Assembly (NCBI GenBank): GCA_030248295.1
Contig: JASANH010000220.1
Location: forward strand, 372,001 to 436,000
From: Mesodorylaimus sp. YZB2_4
Lineage: Eukaryota; Nematoda; Enoplea; Dorylaimida; Dorylaimidae
DNA: 64,000 bases
Direction: 5' to 3'
Shown here: positions 20,805 through 32,799 of the stretch, piece after piece
Numbering within the stretch: position 1 is the first letter of the stretch
Layout: each line of letters starts with the position of its first letter
Program-made: the position numbers and the translations under genes
The notes under the pieces: model-generated
Database searches by the model: none
Told to the model about the DNA's origin: nothing
The model's input: only the letters and a program-made list of their open reading frames with translations

Positions 20805-23216
20805 ATGATTCGACTCGTCTTCATTAGCTTTTTCTTATCTTCGGTAAGTACATGCTGTGTTCCGCCTGCACTGATTGATTGATTGACAAGCTGTACCATA
20901 TCTTGCTTGTGTGTGGCTGCCCGCGCAGAAGCTCGTGGGTTCGAATGTTGGTTGATTTATGTTTCGAGTGAGAGTGTGAGACTGTAGAGAGTATTCGAGG
21001 AGGTGGGGGTGTCCAACATATCACTATCAGAGCTGTGGGAGTACCATGAAAACAGCTACCAAAATTCTGAATGGCACGAAGGTGACTATTTCTTCTTGCA
21101 CGAAGGTGATCTATTTCTTCTTGCTGCTATCACGCCTTGTTGATGTTGGCCGATAGGTACTTTTAAACTCAGAAAGATTTTCTCAGAATGAGCGACTAGA
21201 AATATCATCGCTGTGCTTCTGTTTTTAAGTGCTATACAGCGTCCCTGTTTCAGCATTCGCCATTGTACAAAGTGGAGGCCATTGCCATCGACAACGGAGT
21301 CGAAGGTACAATAAAGGTCTAGTTTTCTATTCAACCCATAATCAGTACTTTGGCGTGTTTACAGGAGAGCCATTGATATCGTGCGGCGCCAATGAGGTCA
21401 CTTTCTCAGTGTCCACGAGGAAACCATTCGAAGGCAAAATCTTCGTCAAAGGTGAATATGGCAAAGCGGAATGCACAACAAATGGTAGCCTATCGACCAA
21501 CAATCAAGGCGGTGGTACAGCAGCTCCTAGTGCATTCTCGACCTCCTCACCAACGCCCACCCGATTCACAGGGAGCGACCAATGTCCTCCGTGTCCGGTT
21601 TGCGCAAGTCCGGTAAGTCGATTCGGAAGCGAACTTACTTGCAGGTGGCCACTTGCCAAAGTGACCTTGAGTAACCGATTAGTACTGGCCACGAAGTCAA
21701 TTCAAGGTTCCGTAGTAAGAGCGTTCTTACCACCTTTCAGACAACTGTCCGTCTCTCGCCATTGTCCCAAGGTCATCTTTGGATGCATTCGGTGGTTTGA
21801 CCAAATTGCACCTTGTCCATCTGTACTTTCAGGCGCCAGGCGATGAGCATTCACGACCACCGCGCCAACCTAGTGCAACGGGCCGGCCATCGCCAACTCA
21901 ACCTCAGTTTATCGTTCGGATAGGAACGTGCAATATGAAGCGAGAAAGAAGCGTAAGAGAGGTCTTATCCGGCTTGACTTTAGGACCCCAAACTCTTGTT
22001 TTAGCTGAACCCTACCGGCGTCACGCTAAGCTTAACGGTAGTGGTCAGCTTTCATCAGCAATTCATAACTAAAGTGGACAGGGCCTATCAGCTCAGATGC
22101 TTCTATATGGAGACTGAAAAGACGGTCACGTCCATCGTGGACGTCAGGTTAGTCAAGGCAATATCTAACTTCCTTTGATGCCTCCTTGACGCTGTACTCG
22201 TCGTTTCAGCATGCCTCAAACGACCGAATTGGTGGCCCAGGCCGCAATGCCGGTCTGCACCTATTCTATTCGCCGGTCTGCTCCGGATGGCCCCGAAATA
22301 CAGTACGCAAAGGTCGGTGATGTGGTCTACCACCGTTGGCAATGTACCACTGCCACTCCTGGTAAGCAATGTCCTTTTGTCCCTATCAGACTTCATAACC
22401 TGATTTGTCTTCAGCCATGTTCGGCATGTTGGTGCATAGCTGCTTTGTTGACGACGGCAAGGGACAACGTGTGGAGGTCATCAATAGGACCGGGTACATT
22501 GGGCACCTAAAGACGATGGAGCCAAACTTACACATCCTATCTTTCAGTTGCTCCTTGGACTCGTATGTGATTGGTGACTTGAACTACGAGTCGTCACTCT
22601 ACGCCTACGTGGAAGCACACGTGTTTAAGTTCGCAGATCGAGCAGTACTCGATTTCCAATGTGCCATTAACATTTGTGTGAAGGAGGGCGATGGGTGCAA
22701 GGGCATCACGGTGAGTCCCTCCATCCCTGCTCAACGGCCCATCTCCTCCACGCTCTCATCTTCAGCCTCCAGCGTGTGGCCGTCGACGCTCGAAAAGGGA
22801 AACTAACTCGAGCAGTGATGTGGAAAGTGATCTATTCGAGAAGGAAGCAGACCTCAGAAACGATTGGGATCTGCACGCCCAACGGCTGACTGTGGTGGAC
22901 TTGGACGATAACATACGATCCGAAGGTAGCCTCCAAAACCCCTCCTATTTTCTGCCCGCCACTGATTACTTTTATTACAGACCTCGAACGCTTCGAGAAA
23001 GTCTCCGATTCTCCTTCCAGTCAGCAGTCGACTTCGCTGTTGCATCCTCGGCAAGGGATCGGCCGCTCTGAATATCAAATAGAGCACATGCCCTCCAAAT
23101 CAACTTTTTGTTTATCAGTTGCCGCTTTTGGTGTCCTTGTTTCAACTTGTACTTTCGTCTTGACTGTTTCTACAGCCGTATTCACGACCTTGTACTTTCT
23201 CAGGCACAAGCCCTGA
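20805..23216 (+). CDS. Cuticlin-type ZP-domain protein
   Basis: Ten exons join in phase: 20805-20843, 21254-21305, 21365-21612, 21833-21952, 22005-22147, 22210-22361, 22415-22493, 22548-22710, 22766-22925 and 22981-23216, giving 463 residues. A short hydrophobic leader (IRLVFISFFLSS) precedes the ZP domain, which starts DNGVEGEPLISCG, continues through FEGKIFVKGEYGKAEC, a Pro/Thr-rich insert, FHQQFITKVDRAYQLRCFYM, AMPVCTYSIR, VYHRWQC, LVHSCFVDDG and HVFKFADRAVLDFQC. A furin-like site GRRRSKR follows, and the C-terminus ends in a transmembrane segment (VAAFGVLVSTCTFVLTV) plus a short basic tail. This is the standard layout of nematode cuticlins, secreted then cleaved and polymerised in the cuticle, for example in alae. 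The Thr/Ser/Pro-rich insert with CPPCPVC inside the ZP-N half is unusual. The intron after 21612 could instead hold a further exon at about 21741-21832. Confidence 0.92.
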
Positions 23217-23341
23217 TTCGCCGAATAGTGGTTACTAAATTGTCAATTCCATGTAACCTAGTGAAATATGATTTGTTAGCATCCATTTCAGAATTACCTA
23301 GCAGACCTCACGTGAAAAATTATCATCCACTGACGCATCAC

Positions 23342-26300
23342 TCACGATTCATCAAGATCAGACAAATTCAAATCTTGTACCACGTCATCACCAAATGCCT
23401 CCTCGTCTTTCGTCTTTTTCGTCTTTGGCGATATCTTAACTTTTTTCTCCTTTTTCTTCGACGATTTTTCTTTCCTCGGTTCTTCTTTCTCCATTTCTTC
23501 TTCGACAACGGCATCATGCTAAACACACAATAGAAACCATCACCAACATCAAATTTTCAGCTGTACTTACTTTTTCCTGCGCATCACCAGCCGTCTCTAA
23601 TTTCAATTTCCGTTCTCTTTCTTTCATCGCTTTAAATATTTCAAAATACTTTCTCAAAGGCGAATCCGCTGCATTCGCAATTTCCGTTTCAAACGTATCA
23701 ACAGTATTGCCACTCGACAAATTCAAGGTGGCCGCACATTGATGCCGTTCTAACCACGATGCATGTTCGGCGATCTTGTCCGATAACTCTTTGACGGGTC
23801 TCGAAAGAGCAGCGATCGGACATGATTTATAAAATGCTTTGAGCTTAAAAAACCAGAAATTAATATTCCTAACTAACGCATCGACCCAACATACCCGACT
23901 GCAGCAGGCGAATGCCAGTTCTGGAAAGGCCACGGAATCTGCGTAAACGATCATTGTCTCCACGATTAGCTCCAATGCCGCTTCCACGACGCCAACCTTG
24001 AAACCACTTTCTTGCAATTGAGACTGAGATAGCTTCAAGAGACAATCAAAGTCCAGTGGTTTCAGACTTTGACGAAGATGCTTCTTCTTAACATCAATTT
24101 GTTGCAAAACCTGAAAAAAGACCAGTCAAATACTAAACTTTGCCCAGCATCCATTTGTATACATACCTCCAAAACCATTGGCAGCACAGGAACGTAAACA
24201 CCTGCTTCTTGAGCTAGTATCAAAATGGATCGTACGCAATGAAATCGCAGCGGAAAGTATTTAGCTGTTGGTATGAGCCTAGAAGGAAAATGCAAAATCA
24301 ATACAAGACAGATCTGCCTAAGGCATTTCCATGAACGGTTTAATTGTTGCTCTCTTTATAAATCGGCCGTCTAAGGAAGTGGTACTGTCTGATTCGACGC
24401 ATTTTCGACAAAGCTACGAGCACAGTATCTACACGAGTCGCTTTATTGGGCTTGACTTTTTTGCATGTTGTAGTACTGTATATTTAATTAACACAGTAAT
24501 ACAAAATGCAGAGACACGCGGATTCCCCCTGAACTAGCATATGAATCAAGTATAAAATACGACCTCACCTGGCACATCCAATGGCAACTTGAGTCAACGG
24601 GTAAACCAACGGCCGAAGAATTTCATTTTTTGCATGTGCTGACAGGACTCGAGCCCACAAATAAAGACACTGAATGAACTGCCAATTGTAAACAGCCATA
24701 ATCTGTTCCTAAAAAAATTAACTCCTTCAATCAACCCGCAACACAAAATTAGCAGTGATCACTTACCTTTTTCTTCGTCGTGATTGCATTCCTGAGATGA
24801 ATGGCTAATTGTCGGATATAGATAAAGGCGTACTGATACGAAAGTTGCTTATCCAGGCCGCATACTTCCGCGTACGATTTCTAAAAAGAAGAAACGCGCT
24901 GTTTGTATGCGAAGACAAGGAAGCTCACGATCAGACTTGGACAGCATGGCACCGGAAACAGGTGCAGCATACCACAAAGTAAGTTTAGACTGTCTTCTCT
25001 GGCTGCTGCTGAGGGAGCTGCCCACACCGCTCATTACGGGTCCATGAAAGGAAAGAATAAGGACTTAGAGCAAACCATGTTACCTGCATAAAAATGATCA
25101 AGGGCCACGAAGCAGGCGTAACTAATTTCGTGTTCCTCACGTACGAATGATACATTTTCTGAAAGTACATCATTTCGGATGCTTGAAGATCACATAAGAA
25201 AGAAGTACAGCACTTACCTTCAGAGTAATCGTTACCAAGGGATCTGGCGTTCCACGTGCCAACTTCATGATGCTGATAAAAGCTAGTACTCGAGCGTTTT
25301 CGTCCTTCGTGCTCCAAATATCGATAAGAACCTGAAATCGAAAAGTATTTGACATCAGGTGCCAAATTGAATCCATTAACTCTTACTGTAATTGCCCGCC
25401 TCGAAAGCGCCCCAAAAAGCGAATAATAATCTGCCACATGGGTCAAATGTTTCAAAACAGCGACCAGGACGTCGACATTATGAATCTCTCGTAAGAACTA
25501 ATAGACACCAAGATATGAGTAATCTTTAAACACAAACTGCAAGAACTTACTTCTGATAGGTTATGCAAATGAGGTTTTACATGCGGCCGCAATCGTTTTT
25601 GTCTTCCTTGACTCATAGCCACGGAATCAGCACCCGCCAGTTTTTGCCACAGTGACGGAAAAGCAGAAAAACAAAGCCGAACAACGCCATTGAAACCTGA
25701 AATCGAAAAATCAGTGTTTTATGCTGTAATTCAGAACAGGCTGGCAACCAGCACTTACAAGTTGTGTCATCGATCCGGTACTGACTACGTTTATCCGGCT
25801 TGGCTCCAGTTTGGGTTACCACGGCTCGAAATCCATCAACAATCTGTTCCAACAGATTACCAATCTTCCGCGAGTCAGTTTTTTTAGAACTCTAAAACTA
25901 GAAAAGGTTAAGAACTAATAAAAAGAATATAAGAAACATTTACCAAGATTTTCGACAGTTCTTTTTGCCACAGGCGGATATGTTTCATGGTGATCGAAAC
26001 CTTTGTTGACGCGGCCTCGTCATCTTCGCCTGACTCACCCCCTTGATCTTCTTCGTCGGATAATGGTTCTTCGTTTTCCTATAAAGCAAGGCTGGTCTGT
26101 CGGACTCTCAATGGCACATACCTGATGCTACGAGAAATGAAAACCGACAAAAATCCAACAAAACTTCGAAGTTTCACGAGTAAAGGTATTTTACTTCTTC
26201 GAAACGATCGTCTTCTTCATCTTCCACACCTGCTTCCTGCTCTTCCGCATCCCCTTTCACGCCTTCATCGTCTCCTTCCTCTTCCGAATCTGACACATCA

Positions 26301-26709
26301 AAATCCAAAAGTTCAGCATCCTGCTCTTTTAAGAATTCATAAAATTTAGGATCCGTATTTTTCAACTTTTCCAAAGTCTCTTTGTGCTCTGCGACGGCTG
26401 ATTTCTTTTTTTTCGGTCTCCTGAAAACCCAGCGGATATTTCTGATAAGCCTGGCAAAACCTGGACTGGCTCCAAATTAAATCACCTCCCCCAACATGTG
26501 CCGAAGATCAAGTTCACGACAGTGTTTTATCAACGGCACTTTTTTATAACCCGATTACTCCTGGCAGCTTCAACAAAGAAGCGGCCAAGCATCAAACCAG
26601 GCAAAATTCGAAAAAAAAATCTCAATTTGCCAACGAAAAATCCTTACAGTTCGTCTTCCATTTTTCCCGCCTCGTTTTCCAGTTGTCGCTTTCGGCTTTT
26701 ACCTTTCAT
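23342..26709 (-). CDS. NOC2: NOC2 homologue, nucleolar complex protein 2
   Basis: A chain of minus-strand exons encodes the full NOC2 layout. The Lys-rich N-terminus starts [16 protein letters not shown] at 26709. It is followed by [20 protein letters not shown] and an acidic tract (about 26380-26190), [18 protein letters not shown] (about 25960), [79 protein letters not shown] (about 24800), [35 protein letters not shown] and VLPMVLE. The basic/acidic C-terminus ends at 23342. Introns are 45-280 nt. NOC2 pairs with NOC1 and NOC3 to carry the pre-60S ribosomal subunit through maturation and nuclear export. Only one copy is seen and no frame break was noticed. Some exon borders in the centre were not fixed to the base. 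Confidence 0.93.
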
Positions 26710-27070
26710 GTTTTCCTCCTGCAAAAAGGGACATAAATTATAATCGTAAATAACTGGCAAGCAAAATTATTTAGCTGTCTTTTCCTTGGCTTGTCGATTA
26801 CGATTTTATGCGTTTGAACGCCTGCAACTCCATTTATTCGCTAATCAACGGGTGAGAAATAGTGTACGTTGAGTGAGAAATAACCTCTAGTTAATTCCCT
26901 CTCTCGAGCAGACAAGTCGTATTCTTGTACATTAGCCATTTATGGTCACGGACGAGCAAGAATGAGAGCGCGTTCAGGCGCAGTGATGGACGAGGCGTCG
27001 GCGGGAGCATAAAAGCTCGCGAACGAAAGCGGGCAACGCAGTTTATTTCGTTTTCTCAAGAAGGACGGCC

Positions 27071-30000
27071 ATGAGCGGACAAGGCGATGATGTTGTCAAT
27101 GGGCGTGTCGAGAAGGAGAAATCGAATGTGGTTGAAACAGTGGTGAAAACAGCAGTGAGCGAACTGGGCAGCTCGAATATCTCAACCGATGATGAATCAG
27201 CGCAACTAGAAGAAGTAAAATTATTCGAGAAATTGGCCGATCCTACCAAGTTAGCCTTCTGCAGTTTGACGGCCGTCGTGCTAAGGTTGGATTTCGGAGA
27301 AGAATGGAATAAGTAGGCTCATCGTACTCGGTGATTGTTCATAATAATAGTGGACTGATTGTATCTATTTTTAGGGAATGGCGGCAGCACACGCTGAAAT
27401 TAGTATTTGCTCATTTTCAATTGCCTCAAAAGGCCTTCTCATCAGTCTCAGCTTACTTGAGTGGCGGGGCTCACATTGACGACGATGTATTTCCATTCAT
27501 CATTACGATCAAAAATGATTCCTATTTGCAAGAGAATGGACGCTTATTATTGGCCGCTGATTTAGTGACCATATTTGTCCGAACAGGTATGCTGTATATG
27601 AGCATCGTTGGACTGGACGAGCTTGCAGGGTTTTTTACAGGCATATACGACAGTCGATATCGGGTACTGCTAAAACACTTGTGTGCTCTACTGTCGGTGG
27701 CCTGGGATGATATCGAAGATTGCGAACGTAGCGTTGTGCATATTTTGGACGCTCAGCAATCGCCTCATGTTGAGACTGAGTAAGTATTTCTTGACACGAA
27801 TCTGTAGATTCATGTCACTGACTGGCTTGACTCATCGTCAGAGAATAAGTGAAAAGCAGCAACGTTATCTTTCTTTAATGCAGCGAACCTTCTGGGACAG
27901 ACTCTAGCAACAAGTAAGCAATGAATGCTGGCTTTTTTTACGAGTGCTTGGTATATTGTGGATGGGTAGGAGGTTTTTCTGTCGGCACTCTGGTTCATGT
28001 ACGGAAGCTGGCTGGCACTGTTCGGAAACCGGGTCTGGCTGAGCGTTGTGTCGTTACTCCTCTCGGGGAATCTTCTTTGTATCGATTCTGCGCAGTTGAG
28101 CCAATTAAAGGCAACGTTAGTAGCGGTCGGGCGGGTCAGAATTATGGGCAATTAGAGACCGAGTGAAACTACAGTAGTCGTTTTTCTATGGCCAAAACCG
28201 ATTTGCCTTCAAGCAACTCCTATTCACTCTTGCGCGCTGGTCGATATATTTTTGAGAAAGTTTTTATATCACATCTGTATGTCATTTTATGTTTAATTTT
28301 ATGCGAGGATTTGCTCGCCGCGAGGGGTCTCGTCGTCGGCTTTTTTTTGGCGTTTTGACGCCGGATGGGGCATCCAATCCAAAGACATGAATTGCACATT
28401 GCTAAGAATCGTCAAACAAAGGCGAGTGCTTACTCGGCCATGGAAGATGCTATGAATGGTTTCGATGTTGGCCCGACGGCGCTCGACCGCTTGCTTAGGC
28501 GAGGCCGTATCGACTCGGCGGCCGCCATTAGCTGGAAGCAATAGCTGCCAACTTTATATCTCCTTTATCAGCTGGCACAACTAACGGCTCCCACAAAAAA
28601 AACGGAAGTACCTACTTGGCTGTGGCAGCAATTTCTTTTAAGCTAAAGCTAGGCGTTGTCACATATTGACATTTAGGGCATGGGGAGTTGTAGCTGTTAT
28701 GTCGAATATATGTTTAAATCATGCAGCTCACAATTTTGACATAAAAAGCGTGAGGGCAGTCACACTTGCTTGTTCAAGAGGGGGCTAAAAAAGGACAAAA
28801 ATTTTATCAATCGAAGAAAACTCTCAATCGAAGAATGTCTTTTTGACATTCTCAGTTTGATTTGAGTTTTTGCAATTGGGATTTGGCAGACAGTGAAAGA
28901 ACCTTTTCTCATTAGTAAATCTTTCTTTGACAACTTTTGACGTCAATTGAAGACATGGTCGTTTTCTTATCATAAGCATATGAGTGTCTTTTCTTCTACT
29001 TTTTATCTTTCAAAGAATTTTCGATTTACCCTCTTCTTCGTCGTCTCTGCATCAGCGCTCAGAGTATTGGTTTTTTCTGTTCTGTTACGACATCTTGGCT
29101 GCGGCAGTGTCTGCCATAAAAGCGCTCCCCTTTGGCTTTTTTCCACTATCTGAGATGTTGGTTAGGGCGAGTGAGATAAGCGAGGAGACATTCTCACGGC
29201 TGAGTGACAGTAGTAAAGCTAAGTTACCAGTCTATCATTATATCCCCGTGGCAAACTTGCATTGACTAAAGCCAAGGCATAGGCGAAAATAGGCCTGGCA
29301 AATTCGTGCAGAAGCCGAGTATAGAAACAAGAATCAATCTAGGACAGGGCCATGCTTGACGCAATTAGATTTTTCAGTGAAACACGATCAAAGCTGTAGG
29401 CTTGGTTCCAAAAGGCATTGGGCTCAAGTGGGTGCTTCCTCGCCTGCCACGCGCAGTAATTGAGTTATGTGAATTGGTTTGCGGACTTGATTTTAGGATG
29501 TCAGCTCGTTGAATTTGAAATGCACGTTGTGTTTTCTCATTTTCGTTGCCGCGTAGATTTTAGTGTGAAAAAGAGCTGACAAAGACTAATCTCGTTTTTG
29601 TTTCTTGCAGCGAAGAAGAGAAAGCGAGGAAAAAGAAAGAGCGTAACAAAAAAATCCGCAGATACATCATGATTGGAGCTGGTGGAGCGGTTGGAGGCGT
29701 ACTAGTAGGTATGGAAACAGCGCACTCAATATCGGGTGTCTATTGCATTTGCATGCTGGTGGGTTTTTATGGGCCTGCTATGAAATAATTCATGGGCGGG
29801 CGCTAGTGTGTTCAATCAGGCTTTTCGTCGTTGCTCAGTTTTTTTTGTAGAAACGGAAACATACGTGCACCCGTATGGAGTAGGGGGTAGGTTCCTGCTC
29901 CTAGGATCTCGTAAAAAAGTGCCCGGTTCATGAAGTCTCGTGAAAAAGCACCCCAATGATTGGGACTTAGAAAAACTGAGTGAATTATCGCTAGCAGGTG

Positions 30001-32286
30001 CAATTATAGCATGCTCTGTATGATGAAACCGATAGAAATAGTCTTTATTCTTCATGAAAAGTCAAAAAACTCGCCAACACTCGTCTTGACTTAGCTTGAC
30101 TTGAGGTTTCTTCGCTTTGATCGAAGTAAATAGGACACTAGGTGGTTTCCACTGGGACACAAATCAACTATGGCTTAGCTTGACTTGAGGTACCGTGGTG
30201 GTCGAAGTAAATAGGACACCGAGTGGTTTCCAATGCAGCACAAGTCAAGTATGGGCAAGGTCGGCTGGGTTAGAGGGGTTGGGGGGGGGGGGAGGGGGAA
30301 TGGAGGGGGGAGAGATCAGATCAGATCGCCTAAGCCTGATCTGATTGCGTGTAGACAGGTCAGGTTTGGGTCGAGTCGAGTGAGTGAGTTGTGTGACTGT
30401 TTACATACAGTACTGTAGGCTGACTGAACGATTGGCCTGTGCTTGGAAACCAGGGCTTGGTCAGTCAGGCCAGGTCTTGGTCCTGCCCACATACATTTTG
30501 ATCGCTTTTGCTTGCTTCCTTTTCTTTCTTCCTGCTAAACCTGAGGTGGGGGGTTTCGAGAGGAAGGGTTCAATGTCCTGGCCGGCCCAACAGGGGGCCC
30601 CCTACCCCCCTTGCCCATACTTGGCACAAATCAACTACAGTACGTTGGGCGCCATTTCTTGTTTGGGGTCGCGTGTTCAAGAGCCTATTCGGGGCGATTT
30701 GTTACAGACCGCGTCCTCTGTTGTGACTGCAGCTAGTCTTCTTGAACGCTGGTGGTCAGATTTTCTAATTACTCGGTCTGATAAAGCACCCTACCTTGTC
30801 CATACACGGAAATGTGAAGCCGAGTTTCTTGATTAGTTCGTAAACAGGGCGGGTGATGTTGTTTTTATTATCATTTGTGTGAGGGCCTGCGTAGGATTGT
30901 ATGACGAGCGAAAAAGCAGCTGATTAGGGCAGGTTTCAGTGACGTGCTTCATGTGGTCATGTCATCTACAGCTCAATCGCATTGTCTTTGCATGATTGCT
31001 CTGTTAACCCCCTTGGTTTTTTAGGCCTGACGGGCGGATTGGCGGCGCCGATATTTGCAGCTGGCGTTGGAGTGTTGGCTGGTTCAGCAGCGGCGGCTGG
31101 AATCGCTACGACGGCAGGGGCGGCAGTATTGGGCAGTTTGTTTGGAGTGGCTGGCGCTGGTTTAGCTGGATACAAAATGAAGCGTCGTGTTGGCGCCATG
31201 GAAGAATTCACTATCGAAACGTTGGCACCGCGCGAACGAGCATTACACTTGGCGTTGGCCGTATCGGGATGGATTAGCGAGGAGCGAGAAGATTCATTTA
31301 GATGGGCTTGGCGTCATTTGAACGTGAGCTCGGAACAGTATTGCCTAAGATACGAGTCGGTTTATTTATTACAATTGGGCAAAGCCATGGACTACCTCAT
31401 GTCGTTCGCCGTCTCTTATGCTGTGCAGCAAACGTTAATGGAGACTGCGCTGGCTGGTGAGTTGTGTTGTGTTGTTAATAATTTTGGTGCCATTATATGA
31501 AAGCTATCTTTCCAGGACTCGTGTCGGCAGTGACCTGGCCGATGAGTATATTAATGGTGGCCAATGTTGTGGACAATCCGTGGAGCGTTTGTGTTCGACG
31601 ATCGGTGGAAGTCGGGCAGCATTTGGCCTACGTGCTCTCCACCAGACAACAAGGAAATCGGCCAGTCACGTTGATGGGGTTCAGTTTGGGAGCTCGGGTC
31701 ATTTTTCATTGCCTAATCGAAATGTCGAAGGACTGGAAAAGATCAGCGGGAATTATTGAAGATGTTATCTTGCTCGGTGCACCCGTGGCTGGATCTCCGA
31801 AAGAGTGGCAACAGATTTCACGCGTGATCGGTGGGCGGATTATAAATGGATATAGCAAGTATGGATGAGAGTACATGGCTGAGACCAGTATACTATAATA
31901 TTGATCCCTCGTAGGACGGATTGGATGTTGAACTTCCTGTATCGAACGATGAATGTGCAGTTCAGTATCGCTGGGACAGGCCCAGTGCAGACGGGCGATC
32001 CGAAAGTGGTCAATGTGAACTTGACTCATATTGTAAGTTGGCTGTTATCTTGTCCTGATCGCGTTTACTATTTTTTCGGTTTCAGGTTAAAGGGCAAGCT
32101 GAATATCAGCACAAATTGACAGAAGTTTTGAGGGCGGTTGGTGTGAACATGAAGCCTCACAGTGTGGATTCGTTTCAAGATTTCACTTTGCTAACAAAAT
32201 CAACATCCAATGCGTCTTCCGAGGGCGCCTCATCCGCTGGTAGCGGTAGTCGTGCGGATAATGGCAGCGTTGATGTTGAAAAGTAG
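27071..32286 (+). CDS. TMCO4: TMCO4-like (DUF726) membrane protein with alpha/beta-hydrolase motif
   Basis: Seven exons join in phase: 27071-27285, 27375-27779, 29611-29708, 31025-31456, 31516-31858, 31915-32032 and 32086-32286, giving 603 residues. The N-terminal half (LFEKLADPTKLAFCSLTAVV, LPQKAFSSVSAYLSGG) is followed by a charged Glu/Lys segment and a Gly/Ala-rich double membrane region (IRRYIMIGAGGAVGGVLVG, LTGGLAAPIFAAGVGVLAGS). Then come GYKMKRRVGAMEEF, LALAVSGWISEE, SEQYCLRYESVYLL, VTWPMSILMVANVVDNPW, the nucleophile-elbow motif GFSLGAR, IEDVILLGAPVAG and GRIINGYSK. These match TMCO4 throughout. Introns 2 (1.83 kb) and 3 (1.32 kb) are far longer than any others in the window and contain a nested antisense gene and repeats. 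The C-terminal Ser-rich tail is specific to this protein. Function of the family is not well established. Confidence 0.94.
28299..28528 (-). CDS. Small nested gene in TMCO4 intron 2, unknown
   Basis: Two exons, 28528-28434 and 28401-28299, join in phase across a 32-nt gap with a GTAAGC donor and TTCTTAG acceptor to give 65 residues. The N-terminus MAAAESIRPRLSKRSS is followed by SLDWMPHPASKRQKK and an acidic-basic end (DDETPRGEQILA). I do not recognise the family. A 32-nt intron is very short, so the splice may be wrong; the unspliced alternative is an 80-codon frame ending at the same stop. The ATG sits in good context (CTAATGGCG). The gene is antisense within the host gene's intron. Confidence 0.45.
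30092..30254 (+). repeat. Two-copy tandem repeat in TMCO4 intron 3
   Basis: A unit of about 84 bp beginning TAGCTTGACTTGAGG occurs twice (from 30092 and from 30176). Both copies share GTCGAAGTAAATAGGACAC-like and GTGGTTTCCA segments. A poly-G run (about 30279-30290) follows. Confidence 0.8.
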
Positions 32287-32799
32287 ATGTGGCGTGTGTC
32301 ACCCGTGACCGTTGTACGGTCGTTTGGTTTTGTCGACTTCATTTTCCATGCTGTCAGAACCTGGTTCTATAGCAGTCAGTTTTAACCTATATTTATTTTT
32401 TCCCTTGGGCAGAAACGGGTTGTAGGAAAGTTCATTTATTTTCGTTCTATGTCTGTCATCAAGCTATCACTAGGTCATTTACCATGAACCCAGCCATTGC
32501 GCCTGTGAACTAGCGGCTTGTAGTCAAGTCAACTCGTGTTTATTGGTTGGCAAGGGCGAAAAATTGAATAGAAATGTGTGTAATTAATTAATCAATGAAG
32601 CATTGATGGTGAACTTTCCATTACTGAGATTATATAGGCAGCAGATGTAGCTAGGAGGCAAAATGACACGGCCAACGATGCGTGCAGGTGTCGTGAAAGT
32701 TCTCACGGTTGAATCGTGAGGGAATATTGTCAGAGTGCACGCATAAATGGAGTGCACCGGGATATGGTAGCCGCTCATGCTTTTTCACTCGTGCTACGA
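32287..32799. other. Convergent 3' flanks of TMCO4-like and DEG/ENaC genes
   Basis: No gene seen. The two transcripts converge here, and the stretch would hold both 3' untranslated regions. Confidence 0.5.
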
